Assembly: GCF_019925205.1 (NCBI RefSeq)
Contig: NC_083566.1
Span: 32,612,001 to 32,676,000 of the forward strand
DNA length: 64,000 nt
From: Metopolophium dirhodum
Taxonomy: Eukaryota; Arthropoda; Insecta; Hemiptera; Aphididae
Reading direction: 5' to 3'
How positions within the stretch are numbered: position 1 is the stretch's first letter; every line of letters starts with the position of its first letter. Positions 14,001 through 29,000 of the stretch are shown one piece after another. The notes under the pieces are model-generated. The model saw only the letters and a list, made by a program, of their open reading frames with translations, had not been told where the DNA came from and did not search any database. Both the position numbers and the translations under genes were made by a program.

Positions 14001-17000
14001 ATTACCAAGCTGTCACAGGGGATATGATCAATAAAAATAAATAATTATACATGATATCATGATATCATCATTTGTGAACACCTTAATTTATAAAATATAT
14101 TTCATTTAATTCACATATACCTATTTATAAAATGTTGACTACTAATAAAAATAATTGGTTTCATGATTAAACTACAAACATAAATTCAATTTTTCGTTAA
14201 GTTCAACTGTTCCTATAAGATTAACTAGTTATTATATTATATATGTATCAGTAGATTTTAAAAATATGGACTTAAAATAATCAGACAAAAGTTAATAAAC
14301 AAAATGTCTGTCCAACAAAAAGTTATATAAATACATATTTTTTTTTAATTTTACTTAATTTTAGGTACGTTTTACATAATATTTCTTCTATCTAATAATG
14401 ATGCATCGTATAATTAACAAAAATTACCAGAGTTAAGATTTTAGATTTTATTTTAGAAGATTATTAGTCAAGATTCTTAGATACCTTAGACATATATTAT
14501 TTATAATAAATTAATAATAACCTAACCTAACCTGATAAGTACTATATAATATTACATTTTATTTTAACACTGCATACCTCTCTGATTATTAAAAAGTTGT
14601 AAAATAATACCAATAGTTTTGAGTCCCTCCGGGAATCAAACTCTAGCCTCGCAGATTTCTTACAAGACCGTTGTTTTTGTTTCCAATTTATAGATGGGTC
14701 GTATTAAACTTTTGGAGCATTTGTTTTACCCAAAAAAAAGCGATCACGTACTAACAAAAACCTTGTCATTGTAAAACCAACGCATGTTCTATCTGACTCA
14801 AAATATTATATTTTTCAGTAACACGAATATATAATTATTTTGCAATAAGGAAACTATATACTACTTAGTATAATATATATATCTTACGACTTGTGTAAAA
14901 AAATCGGCATAATATTTTATTATTGCATAATATCATATCAAATATCAAATTTCTTTAGTGAATAAAAATAAGTAATTACTATTATAATTCACAATTTAAA
15001 GCACAGATCTATGAAATATATAATAGTACAGAATATAACATTTCAATATCATATTTCTGCAATAAAATATATTCACCGTACCGCTATCTCGACCTGTCTT
15101 CACCGTACTGCACTCGTGCTGATAGCGAACAGAGGTGATAGTTTATATGTACGGAAGAGAAACTATAAATGGAATAAGGTGGAGGTGGGTCGACGACGAG
15201 TAAAAGAAAGATCGAGTGAATACGAAATTAGTCCGGATGCCGGAATAAAGCTACTCATGTTTTCCTAATGAGCCGAAACGATGGCGAAAGAGCTTAACCA
15301 ATTGCCAGCAGCAGTGAAGAAAACCAAATCATCCATGCGGATATAGTTTGGGTACATATTGCAGCGCGTTAGTCCCTGTAAGAGAAATATGTCTGAGAGA
15401 AAGAGAGAGGGAAAGGGTGAAAGGAAAATTCGAGAATGGTAATAACGCGACCATAAGCGCCAGAAACGATAAGTGAAGCTGTACCTACATGTTGTGGTGC
15501 AAAACAGAAGAAAAATTGAAGTTTATAAATTGGCGAAAGAATCATTCAACCAAAATAATGTAAGCCATGTCATGCCCTGCCATCGCATATACGAAAAAAG
15601 TGCTTGACAAAATACATTTTTTAAATCTATAATCATTATAATGTAATTTGCATTGCATTACGTTTAGAAAAAACATTTAAAAATAGAATTTAACATCGGT
15701 ATTCAAGATTATGATATTGTAATAAACTGTATAACCTTTAATAATAACTAATAACTTGATAGTTAATAAGTTCAATATATACAAAATTATGTTTACCAAG
15801 ATGTTGAATTAAATATAAAATTAAAATATAGATTTTTTTTCGTTAACTATTATGAAATTAAAAAATCAAAAATATATTTAATTATATTATTTTATTTATT
15901 TATTTCTATATTTATTTCAAATATACGGATAATATGTCCTATTACAATATGGTAATGTATAATGCAATTACAAAATAATTTATAACATACTTAATATGAC
16001 ATATTTTATAGCAGAAAATTATTTGTAACTACTTATTTTTATAATAACTTACAAAACTGTTATTTAGATTCTTAGAAAAATAAAAATATATTGGTCTTAA
16101 TTCTTTTCAAACATCAGGAAACATAATATTAAATTGAAAACTTCAAACGCATAATACTTTAGGAGTGGTTTTTGTCAATATTTTACCAGGGAGTTGATAA
16201 TGATACGTCAAAAAACACTGTGATCCTCGAATATTATATTATGTTTATTATATTTATATAATATATTATTATAAAATCTAAAAATAATTTTAACTCAATT
16301 TTCTGCTAACGATAAAACTTATTAAACTTGAAATATTAACATTTTGAACTCTTGTTAAATTTTGAATTGAAAGCCTCAGGGTGACAAACCCAAGCGCGTG
16401 TGTACATTTTGTACGTGTCAACAACTATGAAGAGGAGGGTATTTGCTTTTCTGTCTCGCGACAAGGGAGATCGTGTTTGCTTCGGAGGTCTGGACAATAT
16501 TTACTTTTGAGAGAAAGATGCACGAGTGAAAGAAGACAGAGAGGATTGCTATTTCAAAAAAAAAAAACAAAACATAATAATATATTATATACGAAGTTAC
16601 ACTACAAAACTTTGAAGGAAAAAGACGATCATTAGATAGTTAAGTCTGTAAGTAATGAAGAGACAGTATATATAGCATCCATTGGTGAAATCTGACGGGG
16701 AAAACCATAATACATTTTCACTTACAGCTTTCAAAATCCACATCTTTGTAAATATAACATCGACACATTTATTTTCAATTAATCCAAATGTCAATAGACC
16801 ATTCCAGTAAAAGAATTGTAAAATTACCGTAATATCATACTTATAGTCCAGGAAAAAAAATTATTAAAAAATATTTTTTTTCATGGTTGAGTCCGAATTT
16901 TTGTCTGCCGATTTTTTAATAACATCTTTAAATAATCTAAAATCATTTTGTGTTAGTGGCAGACGCACTAAAATCGGTTGATTATTTTAATGCAGTATGC

Positions 17001-18619
17001 AGTATGCACTATGAGATATACAGTTTATTTTAATTAATGTTAATAGACTTTTACATAATTCAAAACTGTATCTATAAAATAATATATTATGTATGTAATA
17101 AATAATAACTAATAATATAATATATTATAATAACGATATGTTATTTATAGTATTATCTATTTAGTGTTTATATAAACTTTATGAAAATATTGTATACACT
17201 TATTATGATACCTATTAAGACTTTAATCAAAATCTTCAAATGAATAACAAATTTCTTGATCATTTGTGTACTGTGAAAATAATTATTGTAAAAAAATAAC
17301 TATTTACAATTTATTTTAAAATATCGAGATTCGTGATGAACAAGCCTACTTTAAAAAGTACTTTCAATCTACTACAAGTTTGGAAGTGTAAAAAAAGTTA
17401 TTTTTTTAATGTTTACATAGTATAATTTTTCATGATTATCATTTATTTTGGACCCAGATGTTAGGATATTTTTTTAATCCGTGAACAAAAATAAATGTCC
17501 ATGTCCATCAATAGGTTCACCTAACCCCACAGTACATGCGTGCATGGATATAAAATATTATAAATTATAATACATATTGATGGACTTATGCATACATTTG
17601 TAATCATGAATACAGGATTAAGAGGATATTGTACCAACTTTTCTTTTGTTATCTTGTCTCTAACATGTTAAACACAGCGAAAACACGTTCGTCGATCATA
17701 TTATAAAGTTCACTTTTTAATAGTTATTTTAAAACGATTTCGCAGTTCATCATACACAATATTATATCTACAGAATGATTCCTGTATACTGATACGACTT
17801 CAATATCAACGTATTTATTTTAAGTTTTAGCAGCCTAATGTAATTAGAAATCTATTTTTAAACATTTAAATTAATAAACACAAAACAATCTTTTTGAATT
17901 TAATTCGTATGCAACAGGAGGTCATCTTTCCAATAGTTCATGATCGCTTTACATAAATGTATTTTTACTACATTACACACGTAATCGATAAAAAAATAAA
18001 AAATCTTTATGTATCATTATTGTCTAAGCCATTTTTTCAAAATGTATAAACTAAAATTTATTGTCAATACTGATAGTAAAAAACACTGATATTCTATTGC
18101 CTATTAAAAATGTTTTAAGACATGATAATCAACAAATAAACTTTTTCTTGGCTAGCTTTCAACAAATTATACAATAAACTCAAAACTATTCAACTATACA
18201 TTCTAAAATATATCCCCATTTATCACCATATAGTGAGTCCGATAATAAAAAATGAATTTCATAAGAACAAGATTTAAACACTCAAGACACAATCAACCAT
18301 AACTACATTCCTAGTCAAAACAAGCGTCTTCAATTTGGTATTATATATTCTGTCCTTTGATAACCAAAATCATAATCACAAAAAAAGGAATGAAATATGA
18401 ATCAAATTTAGCAAAAGAATAAATTGTCTATTTAGAATTGCCATTCAACGTAGATACTGAATTATTAAAACTTTTATTCGCTGAACTAAATTATTTCTAT
18501 AAATAAAAATGCGTGTATGTTTAATAATCATTTGATTTATTGTTGATAATATATTTTTTTTATTTTATTAATGCAATCATTATATATTGATACATTATTA
18601 GTTGTATTAATGATTGAAT
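8081..18619. other. Gene-poor AT-rich region
   Basis: No exon is recognised. It holds only solo repeat ends (near 9.3, 13.95 and 14.8 kb), a hAT-type end in minus orientation at about 13860-13879 (GGGTACGCCACTG), and short A or T runs. The stretch at 15060-15600 is less AT-rich, with purine-rich GAGAGA runs, and could be an old regulatory or transcribed region. The frames at 15011-15268 and 16381-16635 have no family resemblance. Confidence 0.5.
13925..13985 (+). repeat. Short solo ends of the same repeat family (also near 9265-9345 and 14762-14815)
   Basis: GACAGCATTGTAAAACCAAT and CACTCAGAATC match the terminal block of the copy at 46560-46625. Similar remnants occur at 9265-9345 (TTCGCTTCACTCAGGATCTA) and 14762-14815 (CATTGTAAAACCAACGCATG). 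These look like old solo ends. Confidence 0.5.
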
Positions 18620-18631
18620 AATTGTTTGTGA

Positions 18632-18947
18632 GGGGGACGAGGTGGCCGAGCGGTCTAACGCGTCGACTGCGGCGCTGGCAGTCGCGGGTTCGACTCCCGG
18701 CCACTGGGCGGCATTTTTCTTCGGGCAAGTCACGGTGTCCGGAGAACAAGTGCCGCCATCCCCCACCCGGGCATGGCAGATACCTACGGGTGCCCAAATT
18801 GAAAATTCTGCCAAAACCCAACACACACGTGTTCCCCCCTACTACTACCAACAATACAATACACCTAACCAAAACCATACACCAAAAAGACCATACAGCT
18901 AATGGCCATAGTTGCCGGGCTTACGATCAAAAAAAAAAAAAAAAAAA
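18632..18947 (+). mobile_element. Complete tRNA-derived SINE with target-site duplications
   Basis: The head resembles a tRNA. A box A-like stretch (TGGCCGAGCGGTCTAACG) is at 18643-18660 and a box B-like GGGTTCGACTCCC is at about 18686-18698. The head looks most like tRNA-Leu (GGCCGAGCGGTCTAA), but the anticodon arm is a 6-bp stem that does not make a normal tRNA. A GC-rich body follows and ends in about 18 A. An 11-12 base direct repeat (AATTGTTTGTGA) flanks it at 18620-18631 and 18947-18958, so this is a full retroposed copy made by a LINE's machinery. It is probably transcribed by RNA polymerase III if active. Open frames across it on both strands are not genes. Confidence 0.93.
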
Positions 18948-20708
18948 ATTGTTTGTGAAAACTTATTACTTGTATAACTGTTTCAATAATCTTAATAATA
19001 TATAAAGTGTGTTCAGGTGGGATAGGATGACAATGTTATCACTTCGTAACTGGATACAAGCCGATCTACAATGTTGCTCAACCCAACCTAACAGTCAAAG
19101 ACAAAAATAATAATGAAAATCAACTACAAACCGACATAAACCATATACATTAAGTAAAATAAATAATACAATATTATGAGTTTCATTTAAGTACCAACCT
19201 AATAAAATAATTTAAAAAGTATTACTTTATCTAAAAAAAGTTTTTTAATCGACCTTCTTTAATATGAGTACACATCATTCAGCCATACTTTTCTGTACAA
19301 AAATATCGGTCTCGCAATTCATTAATTGTATTACACCTATATTATCTGTTATTGATACACTGATCTCTATACACTTGTACCTATAATACTTTAAAAACGT
19401 AGTATATTATGTAACTGTTGAAGTATTGAACTGTTCTGGGTACAACAAATAAAATTAATTATTTTTTCTCAAAATACATAGAACGTTTCCTATAAACGGT
19501 TGGTCGGACTTGTGTTAAAATGTTTTTATACCTATTAACACAAATATATTTTAATAATGAAAAACTAATAATTGTTATATGTTAATATTTAATAACATGT
19601 TAGCTATTATTTTTTAACATTCTTTTTTATATATATTTTAAGTTATTCTTAGATAGTATTTCTACTTCGCGCTCCTTGTTAAATGACAATTGTTGTCTAA
19701 CAAACCTGAAGGAATGTAGTTATTTTTTAGATTGAAAAGTAAGTAATTTCATTACAATTTTATTTGAGTAACGAGTAAAATAGCTTCATTACTTTAATCG
19801 CTAAATAACTACTAACTAGTAACTTACCCAGCACTGCTATTGAGATTTAATAATATCATAATAAAGTCTCAAAATGAAAATCATATACCTATCTTACATT
19901 TGACAATTTGTACAACGTACAAAATACATCATTTACAAACATATATTTTTAGCTAAATAAAGAGCAGAAATAATGCTGAAGGTTAATGTTAAAGAACTTC
20001 CTATTTCATAGATATTGTTGTTTTGTATGGTTGAAATAATTGTTGAAACTATGTTTTATTGTGTACCTACCTACATCAGATTATCTAGTTACTTTGAAAT
20101 ATAACAATATAATTATTAAGTTGTAAGTTTTTAATATGTATCTAAATGATTAGTGATAAACTCTAATAAAATAAAACATTCAAGTTCAGTTTAAGTTTTC
20201 TATAGGAAATGCATGCACGTATGTCATTTGAAACAACTCCATTGGGCCTCATTAGTTTTTTTTATAGCTTTTCAGAATATGGTATTTTTAACACTTTTCT
20301 TAAGTTTGGTTTCACGTCTGTCTGTGATCAAATCTTGCGCGCTCGATTTGAGGCACTTTTTGAAGATGAAAAATTCTGAAAATTGGTATAGACCTTGGTC
20401 TTGGATGACAATACAATAATCCGTTGTCATTTTGGGACATGGACCAAAAAAAAAAAAAAGGATTGTCCCCACGACGTCGCCGTAATATCTCTCGCAGATA
20501 TTGAACTTTCTCTCTTCCCCAAAAAAAAACCGCAACCTCTTACGAAGCAAGTATAGGCGTGTCCTATCCATTATTATAATATCTATGGTAACAACGGTAA
20601 TTATTACCAAATAACATTATACCGGTATTCTGATATAGGTACCGAAAACACCGGATAACATATTTCTTAAACGTTTAATAAAAATATTTACTTTCAACTA
20701 AAAAGTAG

Positions 20709-21237
20709 AAAATAAAAAATAAAAAAAAAAATTTTAAAAACACACTTTTCCATAAAAACATTTAAAAAAAAATTTTAAAAATTGCACTAAAAAGACAAAA
20801 ATAATTCTCTGTACTTAAAAATAATGAAAAATTTATTGATGAAAAATTTAAAAGTGTGTGGTGCATCATACAAAACATTAAAAGCCGAGCTAAGTCTCAC
20901 ATACACTTCTTTGTTCAATCCTGTTTATAAGATAGTGACTGGCAGTATATGTCAAGTATAAGAGCAAAATAATGAAAAATTTACTGATGAAAAATTTAAA
21001 AGCCAAGGAAAGTCTCACATACACTTCTTTGTTCAATCATGTTTATAAGATAGTGACTGGGAATATATGTCAAGTGTATGAGCACCACACACTTTTAAAT
21101 TTTTCATCAATAAATTTTTCATTATTTTTAAGTACAGAGAATTATTTTTGTCTTTTTAGTGCAATTTTTAAAATTTTTTTTTAAATGTTTTTATGGAAAA
21201 GTGTGTTTTTAAAATTTTTTTTTTTATTTTTTATTTT
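20709..21237. mobile_element. Fold-back element with 156-bp arms that appear identical
   Basis: The left arm (20709-20864) and right arm (21082-21237) are reverse complements over 156 bases with no mismatch that I can find, including the A and T runs. The 217-base spacer, together with the end of the left arm, holds a diverged tandem duplication: one unit starts at 20823 and the other at 20971. They share AAGTCTCACATACACTTC and TTTATAAGATAGTGACTGG, but differ by about 30 bases of deletion and several substitutions. No clear target-site duplication is seen at the ends. An open frame across the spacer and right arm (20972-21184) is not a recognisable protein. A fold-back MITE or a recent inversion-duplication would both fit. 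Confidence 0.9.
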
Positions 21238-24200
21238 ATATATTTTTACATTAAAAAGCTTTTTGCTGTATAGCATTTTTTCTAACAGTAAATAGTCATC
21301 GATTACGGTAAACATTTTCCTTGTACGTGTAACTTCTTCTCACTCAACTACACTCGGAAATTTTAACATATTTTAACCTATTTCACATGCCGTAGTTCGG
21401 TTAGGTTGCTGATATGCATTACACCCTAAATATTTAACGAAACGCTTTGAAATCAAGTATGTTATATCAGAACAAGTAGGGTGAGGGCTTGGAATTACAT
21501 TTCGGAAACTCATGTACCAAGGTTAGGGGAATTAATGGACCATGAGATGCCAGTTGAATAATTCAAAAGCCATTAATTATAATGTTATAATACTAAAATT
21601 AAAAAATGGAAAAAACCACAATTCCTGAGTATTGGAGTACTAACGATAAATTAGATCTTTAAATTCCTTTAAGTGGCTATAACATTATTTTATAGTTAAG
21701 TATGTATTGAATTTTTAAACCATTTCGAACAAGCATTATATTATGTAAACACATATAAGTAATAAGTATGGTATATTTTATTGATTTGTGTAAATTATTA
21801 CCTAGTAAAAAGTGTTTTAACCAAACCTATCGTAATTTATTAAATAAAAACACTATTGCTGCTATTATGGATGTAACGTCCTTTGTAATAAGATTAAAGT
21901 TAAGTTATGCCGTTTGAAAGTTATTTACAACATAAGTAAACTAATCATTAATGAGGATTTTTCAAATACTTATAACCCCAAATTGCCAATTTCATAACAA
22001 ATAAATACATTTACAATATTATATATTTAAATTTAAAACATAGTTTATAATATTTATTTAAATAAATATATGTTGAAAATTTCTATTTTCTCTGAATTCC
22101 AATGAAATAAACAAAATGAATTTCGTTCCAAGTGGAGAAGGTGTTAATTTAAATATTTTTTTTTTATTAATAAATGTATTAGTTTATTACATTGTTTATA
22201 AGTTATAACACATAATTACATATAAATACAAAAATGTACTATCATATAATTGTTTATTGAAAACTATACGTTAAACTCTGATCTGGGAATAAAGGGATTT
22301 TTGTAAATATATTTTTTAAAATACCCTTTTTGTGTTCTTCCAATAAAAACATTAAATAATTCTCGTTCATCTTTTTTTTAGAAATATAAATTATTCCCTT
22401 TGAGAATTCAAAATTAAAATGTATTATAATTAACCATTTGAAAATTGAACGTTAAAAGTTGTTTGAACAAACAAAGGTAGAAATATCAAAATTATGTAGG
22501 AGAAAATAAAAACTTACTGTTGTTTTTGAAATAATAAAAGGCAAGTCGAGAATTTTGTGATAAAACCTAGTTGACTTAATATTTTTAAATGTTTTCTTTG
22601 AATAGCATCGACCTGTACTTAAATTAAAAAGATTATTACATACAAAATATGCAAATAAAACTATAAATATAACCTCTAACAAAAATTGAGTGTATATCAA
22701 GTAAAAAGCCCAAGATGAAAAACCTGCATAGCTTAAATGCCTTTAAACTTTAAAAAATATTTTTAAAATATAATTCCTGACCATGGGCAAATGCGATAAC
22801 ACACAAATGTATTTTCAACGCTAGGTTTTCGATTTATTTTCGTATGATTTTCATTTTGACCAATCATGCATATTGGTCACAGCGTTGTAAATTGTAAATA
22901 GGATTTTCCTTTGGTGTCGTAAAACTTGGGTCAGATTTATCCCAATGTAAAAATATATGAGAAAAGGACAAAAATAGGAATAGTCGTAAAAATGGCGCGA
23001 AAGCTTTACGTATTTATTTATTTATTTTTTTTAAAGATGGTTTCCTTCGGATAAGGGGGAGACCGAAATTGAAAAAATAGCTGTTATGAGCCACGCTGGG
23101 ATAAGTGGGTCAGGTCTCAAGGCGACCTTTCCTAAAGCTCGGCATTTGACCGGACATCCCTCCATAAACTGTGTAGCCCTTTAGAAACAAAAACAACGAC
23201 TAAAATGTCGACCATTGTCCCCTAAACTACCAATTTTTATTTTTTTTATGAGTTTTTTTTTTTAACTAAATTGTAAAACTGTTTATTTAAAAAATAAAAA
23301 ATAACTACACTCATGACTCATAAGTAACAATTTGATAAACAATCATTAAACCTAATACGAATAAAGTAATTATAGATGATAGATATAAAATACTAATCTG
23401 TAAACAATTTTATTTTAAAATATTACATAAATTGCGTATCATAAAATTGTATTAATATTTAATGCAAATATAATTGAGTAGGTAAGTAACAATAATTTTG
23501 AAATTATAGGGAACATACGAACATTGCACGAAAAATCGTTTAACAAATGAGCGGGATTTCTTTAAATATCGCAATTAATAAATAATAAAATGTTACTTTC
23601 AATTACATATTATATGTTTATCCTGTAGGTGCACAAAAAAACATTTACATTTCTTAAATGTAGGTAACAGTTACAAATTACTAATAACAATATTGTATCT
23701 CGTGTATAGGTTAACTCTATTGTAGATAAAAGTGCTATTTCTATACTTAATTACTACTGGAAAAAAAATAAAACTCATCATACTTAACCAAATGGTTTAA
23801 GATCTTTGGTTTTATACACTTTGCTCAACTATAACAAAATAAATTCTTATCATAAACACATTAACCATAGTCGGTACGAGTAGTTACAGATAACGAATGT
23901 ACACATTTTTTTTTCAATTTTACCATAGTCAAGTCAAGTGATGATAAACTGTAAATCATGTGATTCTTTGCCGCATCAGCTACTACTCGAGATCCTATGA
24001 CAACATTTGTGTAAGAGGACAATGGTCTCTAGGGGAAGCCAACTTCCACACGCAGATGCATATCAAAAAGTATACTCTTGAGAAGGTCGTTCAGACTATT
24101 CTCAAAGGGCGGACAAGGGGTTGAAAATTAATTTCTCGTTTACAAAATAGTCGTTTCTGAAAACATGTTGACGAAGCTATGTAGGTATAGATGTCAACGA

Positions 24201-25002
24201 ACGATTGAGCACGAAATCGCACGAGACATGGCCAGAATCAAGGAGCGTTTTCTGTTCCTCGCTCACTTCCACTGCCTTAACATTACAAATATCGCCGAGT
24301 CATTGACAAATGAAAGTTCAAATAATATAGACTGGCTGAGTGTTAACAAAGCTCAATAAAATTAAAATAACAATACCATGTTTGCTGAAATACCTCTAAA
24401 AATGACTATACATTAACTAATTTCAAAAAATATATATTTTAACAGCTAAGACAATTTATTACATATACATAAATGTTGCGTTGTTGGAACCACCATTCAA
24501 CGGGTCAGAAAATGAAAGTAATAATGTATATAATAAATGAATACTCCGCAGTAATCGAATTTATGAAATAACCTGCTCGATTTCATAATTATTTTTATCT
24601 TTAACGACGACTATTTTGATGATCCATTGGAAATTATTTTAACCGATTTGTAACGCTTTAACTAAAACAAAAAACTATAAAAAAAAAATACCACATTTGT
24701 ACATTTTATAAGTCAATATTTTTAAATTCTAAGCTAAACGAGAAATATATTGGATTTTCTGTGGATTCTTTTTCGAGTAGTAAAAAAGCGTCAAACATTC
24801 GAGTAATTATTTTTATCGACACAAAATGTCAGACTAGTTAAATACAAATATAGGCGATTGTTTGTATTCTGTCAGTAGTCACCTTAACAATAAACTCAAA
24901 GATGAAACTCACAAAAACGTTGTTCCAACCCCATTAAATTTAAATTAATAATAATAATAGTATTATTTCCATAGATACATGTAATAGTATTCAATGGCGT
25001 CA

Positions 25003-25035
25003 ATTCAGTTTTTCAATAGGGAGGAAAACATTTTT
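25003..25035 (+). repeat. Solo left end of the same hAT-like family
   Basis: CAATGGCGTCAATTCAG followed by TTTTTCAATAGGGAGG matches the left end of the element at 38084. I see no partner end nearby. Confidence 0.5.
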
Positions 25036-26051
25036 TACATGTTAATTTTAAAAGTAACAATGAAAGTTGCACGGCCGCTCGACCCGGCGCATGATGGTTG
25101 TTCGGCGTACGGTATGGAAGCACGACGCAGGTAGAAATGTTTCACACATAAGTGTACCTGTAACGTAACTTACTAGTTATCAGAATAATTTAACTTAATA
25201 ATTGTGTGATAATATATGATTTATGATTTATTTTTTACAATTTAGTGTGATTTAGGCTTATATTTACACCACAGAAATAATTTTTAAGTATAACTCCCAC
25301 ACAATTTAGCATTAATCATTTAGGTGTTTCTATCAAGTAATATTATAATATAACAGATACGATAGTTAGCATTATTGAGAACATTGTTTCTAAAATTTTT
25401 AGCTATTTTAATAAATGTTCAATGATTCTTATGAGTAAACAACTGTATTTGTACGTATATTTTTATGTTTAAAATATTTTATAACTATCGAATTCAAATT
25501 CATAAAATGTATATTTATACAAATTAGATAAACACAATACGTCAATAATTAAATAATAATTTAATTTATATCATTAATTATTTTTGAACAGTTAATTGTT
25601 CAAACTATTATTGTATTATGTATAAGTTAATTTATGAGGCACTCTTAGGCACTTTTATTACAAACAATTAAATGTCGTATTTAATTTAGTGAGCTGTTGC
25701 AACAGTTTACGTTGCGAAATCGAAGTCAACGATTTGTCATAATTCAAGATTCATGTCCCTCCATTCTCTAGAGGTACAACAACTTCATTAGCGCTTAAGA
25801 TATATCACTTGGCTATGTTAGGCACGTCATGAATCTATTCACAGCAAACCGACGGGTTAGAACGGTAATAATAATTGTAGTACCTTGTAAGCGGTCGTCT
25901 AGCGAATGTACCTGGCGATGTCCGTTTGATTAATAACGTAGACGTAGAGTCCAACGATTTGTATATATGAAGTTGCCAGGGCCTGTCGGAACATCGGTTT
26001 TGGACCAAATAAAGAGAGGTAGAAGGAGATGCCACAAGAGCAATGGATGGA

Positions 26052-26084
26052 TTCTCTCTCTCTATCTCTCTCTCTCTCTCTCTC
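26052..26084 (+). repeat. (TC)n microsatellite
   Basis: A CT dinucleotide run with one interruption (CTAT), followed by a short TA run to about 26110. It creates open frames rich in Ser/Leu on one strand and Arg/Glu on the other that are not genes. Confidence 0.95.
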
Positions 26085-29000
26085 AATATATATATAAACA
26101 TATATATACGAAGAACGATGGAACTAATTTGTTTGGCGAAGTGGTCTTGGGAATCCCCAAGCTGTGCGTCTGACAGTCGAAATAAACCTGAGCTTCCCCT
26201 TGCAACACCCTTACGTACAACTCCTCTTCTTCCCACCCACCGACCACACCAAACAGCTTACAGCATGTGTATATGTGCTACATTTCAATATCGCTGGTTT
26301 TAATGGGACCCCACTGGTTTGACGATAAGCTCATACACGACTGGGTCTCACAGGCACAACACTCGGCTCAAGAATATTTACATAAAAGAACCTTGAATCC
26401 TAAGGATTTCAAATCAACGCATATATACCTATCTATCTGCCCATAAAATAATTTTAGCCATAGACACATAGATAATGGAAGAAAATAGAAGGCAAATTAT
26501 TTCTTTCTTTATACCTAATCAATAGAAAGGATTAAACAATTATAAACACTGATACTCTGAACAGTATAAATATATTTAATTTATAAATAGGTTATAATTC
26601 TGTATAGTATAAAACTAATTTGTCAACAAAATATTATAGACACGTTTTATTATATTATTTGTTGTATCTTAAATCTTAATATATAGATGATATAAATTAT
26701 AAACAAAATACTACGCATGGTATTCAGATTTATGTAAATAAATATTGTTTAACAACAGTAACCTTGTGTGCCTCTTAACTTCTTTAAAGATAAATATACA
26801 ATAGATGTGTCTAGCAACGAACTTATACGAAATAATTGGACCCGACTGCCAACCAGAAAAAGTCATGTCATTCCTCAGTACCATCGAAATAGAGAAATGC
26901 ATTTAAGTCATATATTGTCATAAGTCATAAAGACGCCCCCCCCCCTATTATTGTAACCAAATTGTTACCCAAAAACATATTCAATGTATTAATGTAACAA
27001 TGTTAAAAGCTAATGGCCCATGTAACCAAAGCTACAAAAAGATCAATAAAAAAAAAACAACAGATGTAAATTTGATATAATTCTCAAAAATATTTTGACA
27101 TTACCTACATTAATTTCAAATTATATTTATTTTTTTTTTACATAGAAAGTGATTTCCTACAAAAGTTGTCAAAATAATAAAGTGCATAAAAATTAAACCT
27201 GTACCTTGAACCTTCCATATTAGCATATAAGTATTTTGACATAATAAGAATAGTAAGTGGAGGTTAGTATGAAACATATTGATTCCTACTCTAGACTGTC
27301 ATGCAAAGCGAGGAGATTGATGACTAACACTGATTGACGTTTGTCTTATTCTTAGCGTTTCCTTGCACAGTCGCTTATATTATATCAAATTCTAGTACGA
27401 GTTACTTTACGTTTTAAAATCAATTTCAATTTACGTTTATATGTCACGGCTAGATGATGCATAAAACTTATATTTTTGCTATTTATCATACAATTCAATC
27501 TAAAATAGTAAAATGTCAAGAATTCAATCTACTCATCGCTCAGTATAATTGACCTCTTCCATCGTAATCATTCAGTTTACCTTTATGGTTTTACGTCAAA
27601 CATATATTTTAATTAAACTGAAGTAGATATTATATTTATTTCATTCCACTCAACACCGACTACAGCTGATTAAAATCATTTCAATCCAAATATTGTTAAG
27701 TATCGTCACTCGTCCTTATAGCATATTCAAAATGTCTAAGCATTATAATATAAATGCCATTTATTTAAATATGAATTGCCAAAATAACTAAAAATATACA
27801 CAACTCTTTATATTAAATCTATATTCATATCTAAGTATATTAAAAATATTAAATTTAAATTTAAAAAAACCAACCAATTTAGTTTTTAATAATATAAAAC
27901 AAAAATATCATACATATATTAGGTAAAATAATTTATTTTCAATATACTGCGGACACATTAATATTAAACCATCATCTGTAAATTATATTTGTATACTTAT
28001 TAAAATATGCATGTCTATATCAAATGCATTAACAGTAGAAATAAAATGCAATATTCAAAATCATTTAAAATAAAATTAACTAGAAAAAATGGGACCTTTA
28101 AGATATATGCAATTCATATAATATTCTTATATGCTTAATAATTATTCACAGTTCAGTGATCTGTTATTCTGAATATGGAAATATACAATAGTAGAGAAGG
28201 ACAAGGTATTTCAACTCCTCGCAGTCCTATGTCATTACATCGATAACATCATAAAAAACGGATTTCCCTTTGGCCAAACGCTCTTCTCCAGACTCTACCC
28301 ACTGTTTTTTCAATGTACACATTTTGAAATAGGAAAAAAATCTCACATTGCGATATTTTATGTATAAATTTATTTTTTATCCAGTTCGTTTGAGATTGAT
28401 AGATTCATACCGATTCCAATATCAAATATGTCACACAAAAATGGTTTTTATGTACTCGCAATTTTCTTCATCATAAATCATAATAATAACTACGGCTTAC
28501 AAAAAATACAATTATTTTACTTTTATTTGAACTAAAATTGTCATATCATATTTATTTTGGAACGAGTCATATATATATACCCAACTTTAGAAATAGGATA
28601 TATAGTAAATACTAAATAATTTACATAATTGTAATATTTTCATTTAGATACTTGCAATAAGAAAATAAACGTTTATTTCAAGCTCCAAAAATGTATGAAA
28701 ATATTTATAAACAGATATATTATTTTAAATTTTGTATGAATTATCCACTTACATCCACGAATATCAATATTTTATAATAATTAACTACTAATAAACATAT
28801 ATTGAAGTATATTATATATAGGTACACTCAAATAATCATAATGTATTATGAATATAAATATTACGTTATATCGTTAATTATACTTATACTGTACGTATAC
28901 CATTTTGAAAAAAAAAACAACAACCTCAAAAAAACTAATATTAAATAACTGTTCAAGTAAAAATGTATTCAATTCCATATCAAGCTTTACAATAAAAATA

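Noticed and set aside
18641..18715. A functional tRNA gene
   Set aside because: The promoter boxes are tRNA-like, but the anticodon arm is abnormal and the acceptor ends do not pair; the copy has an A-tail and target duplications, so it is a SINE head.
18537..19005. Open frames on both strands across 18.5-19.0 kb
   Set aside because: They are translations of the SINE and its flanks.
25835..26303. Frames on both strands rich in Ser/Leu or Arg/Glu
   Set aside because: Produced by the (TC)n run; the flanks have no recognisable domain.
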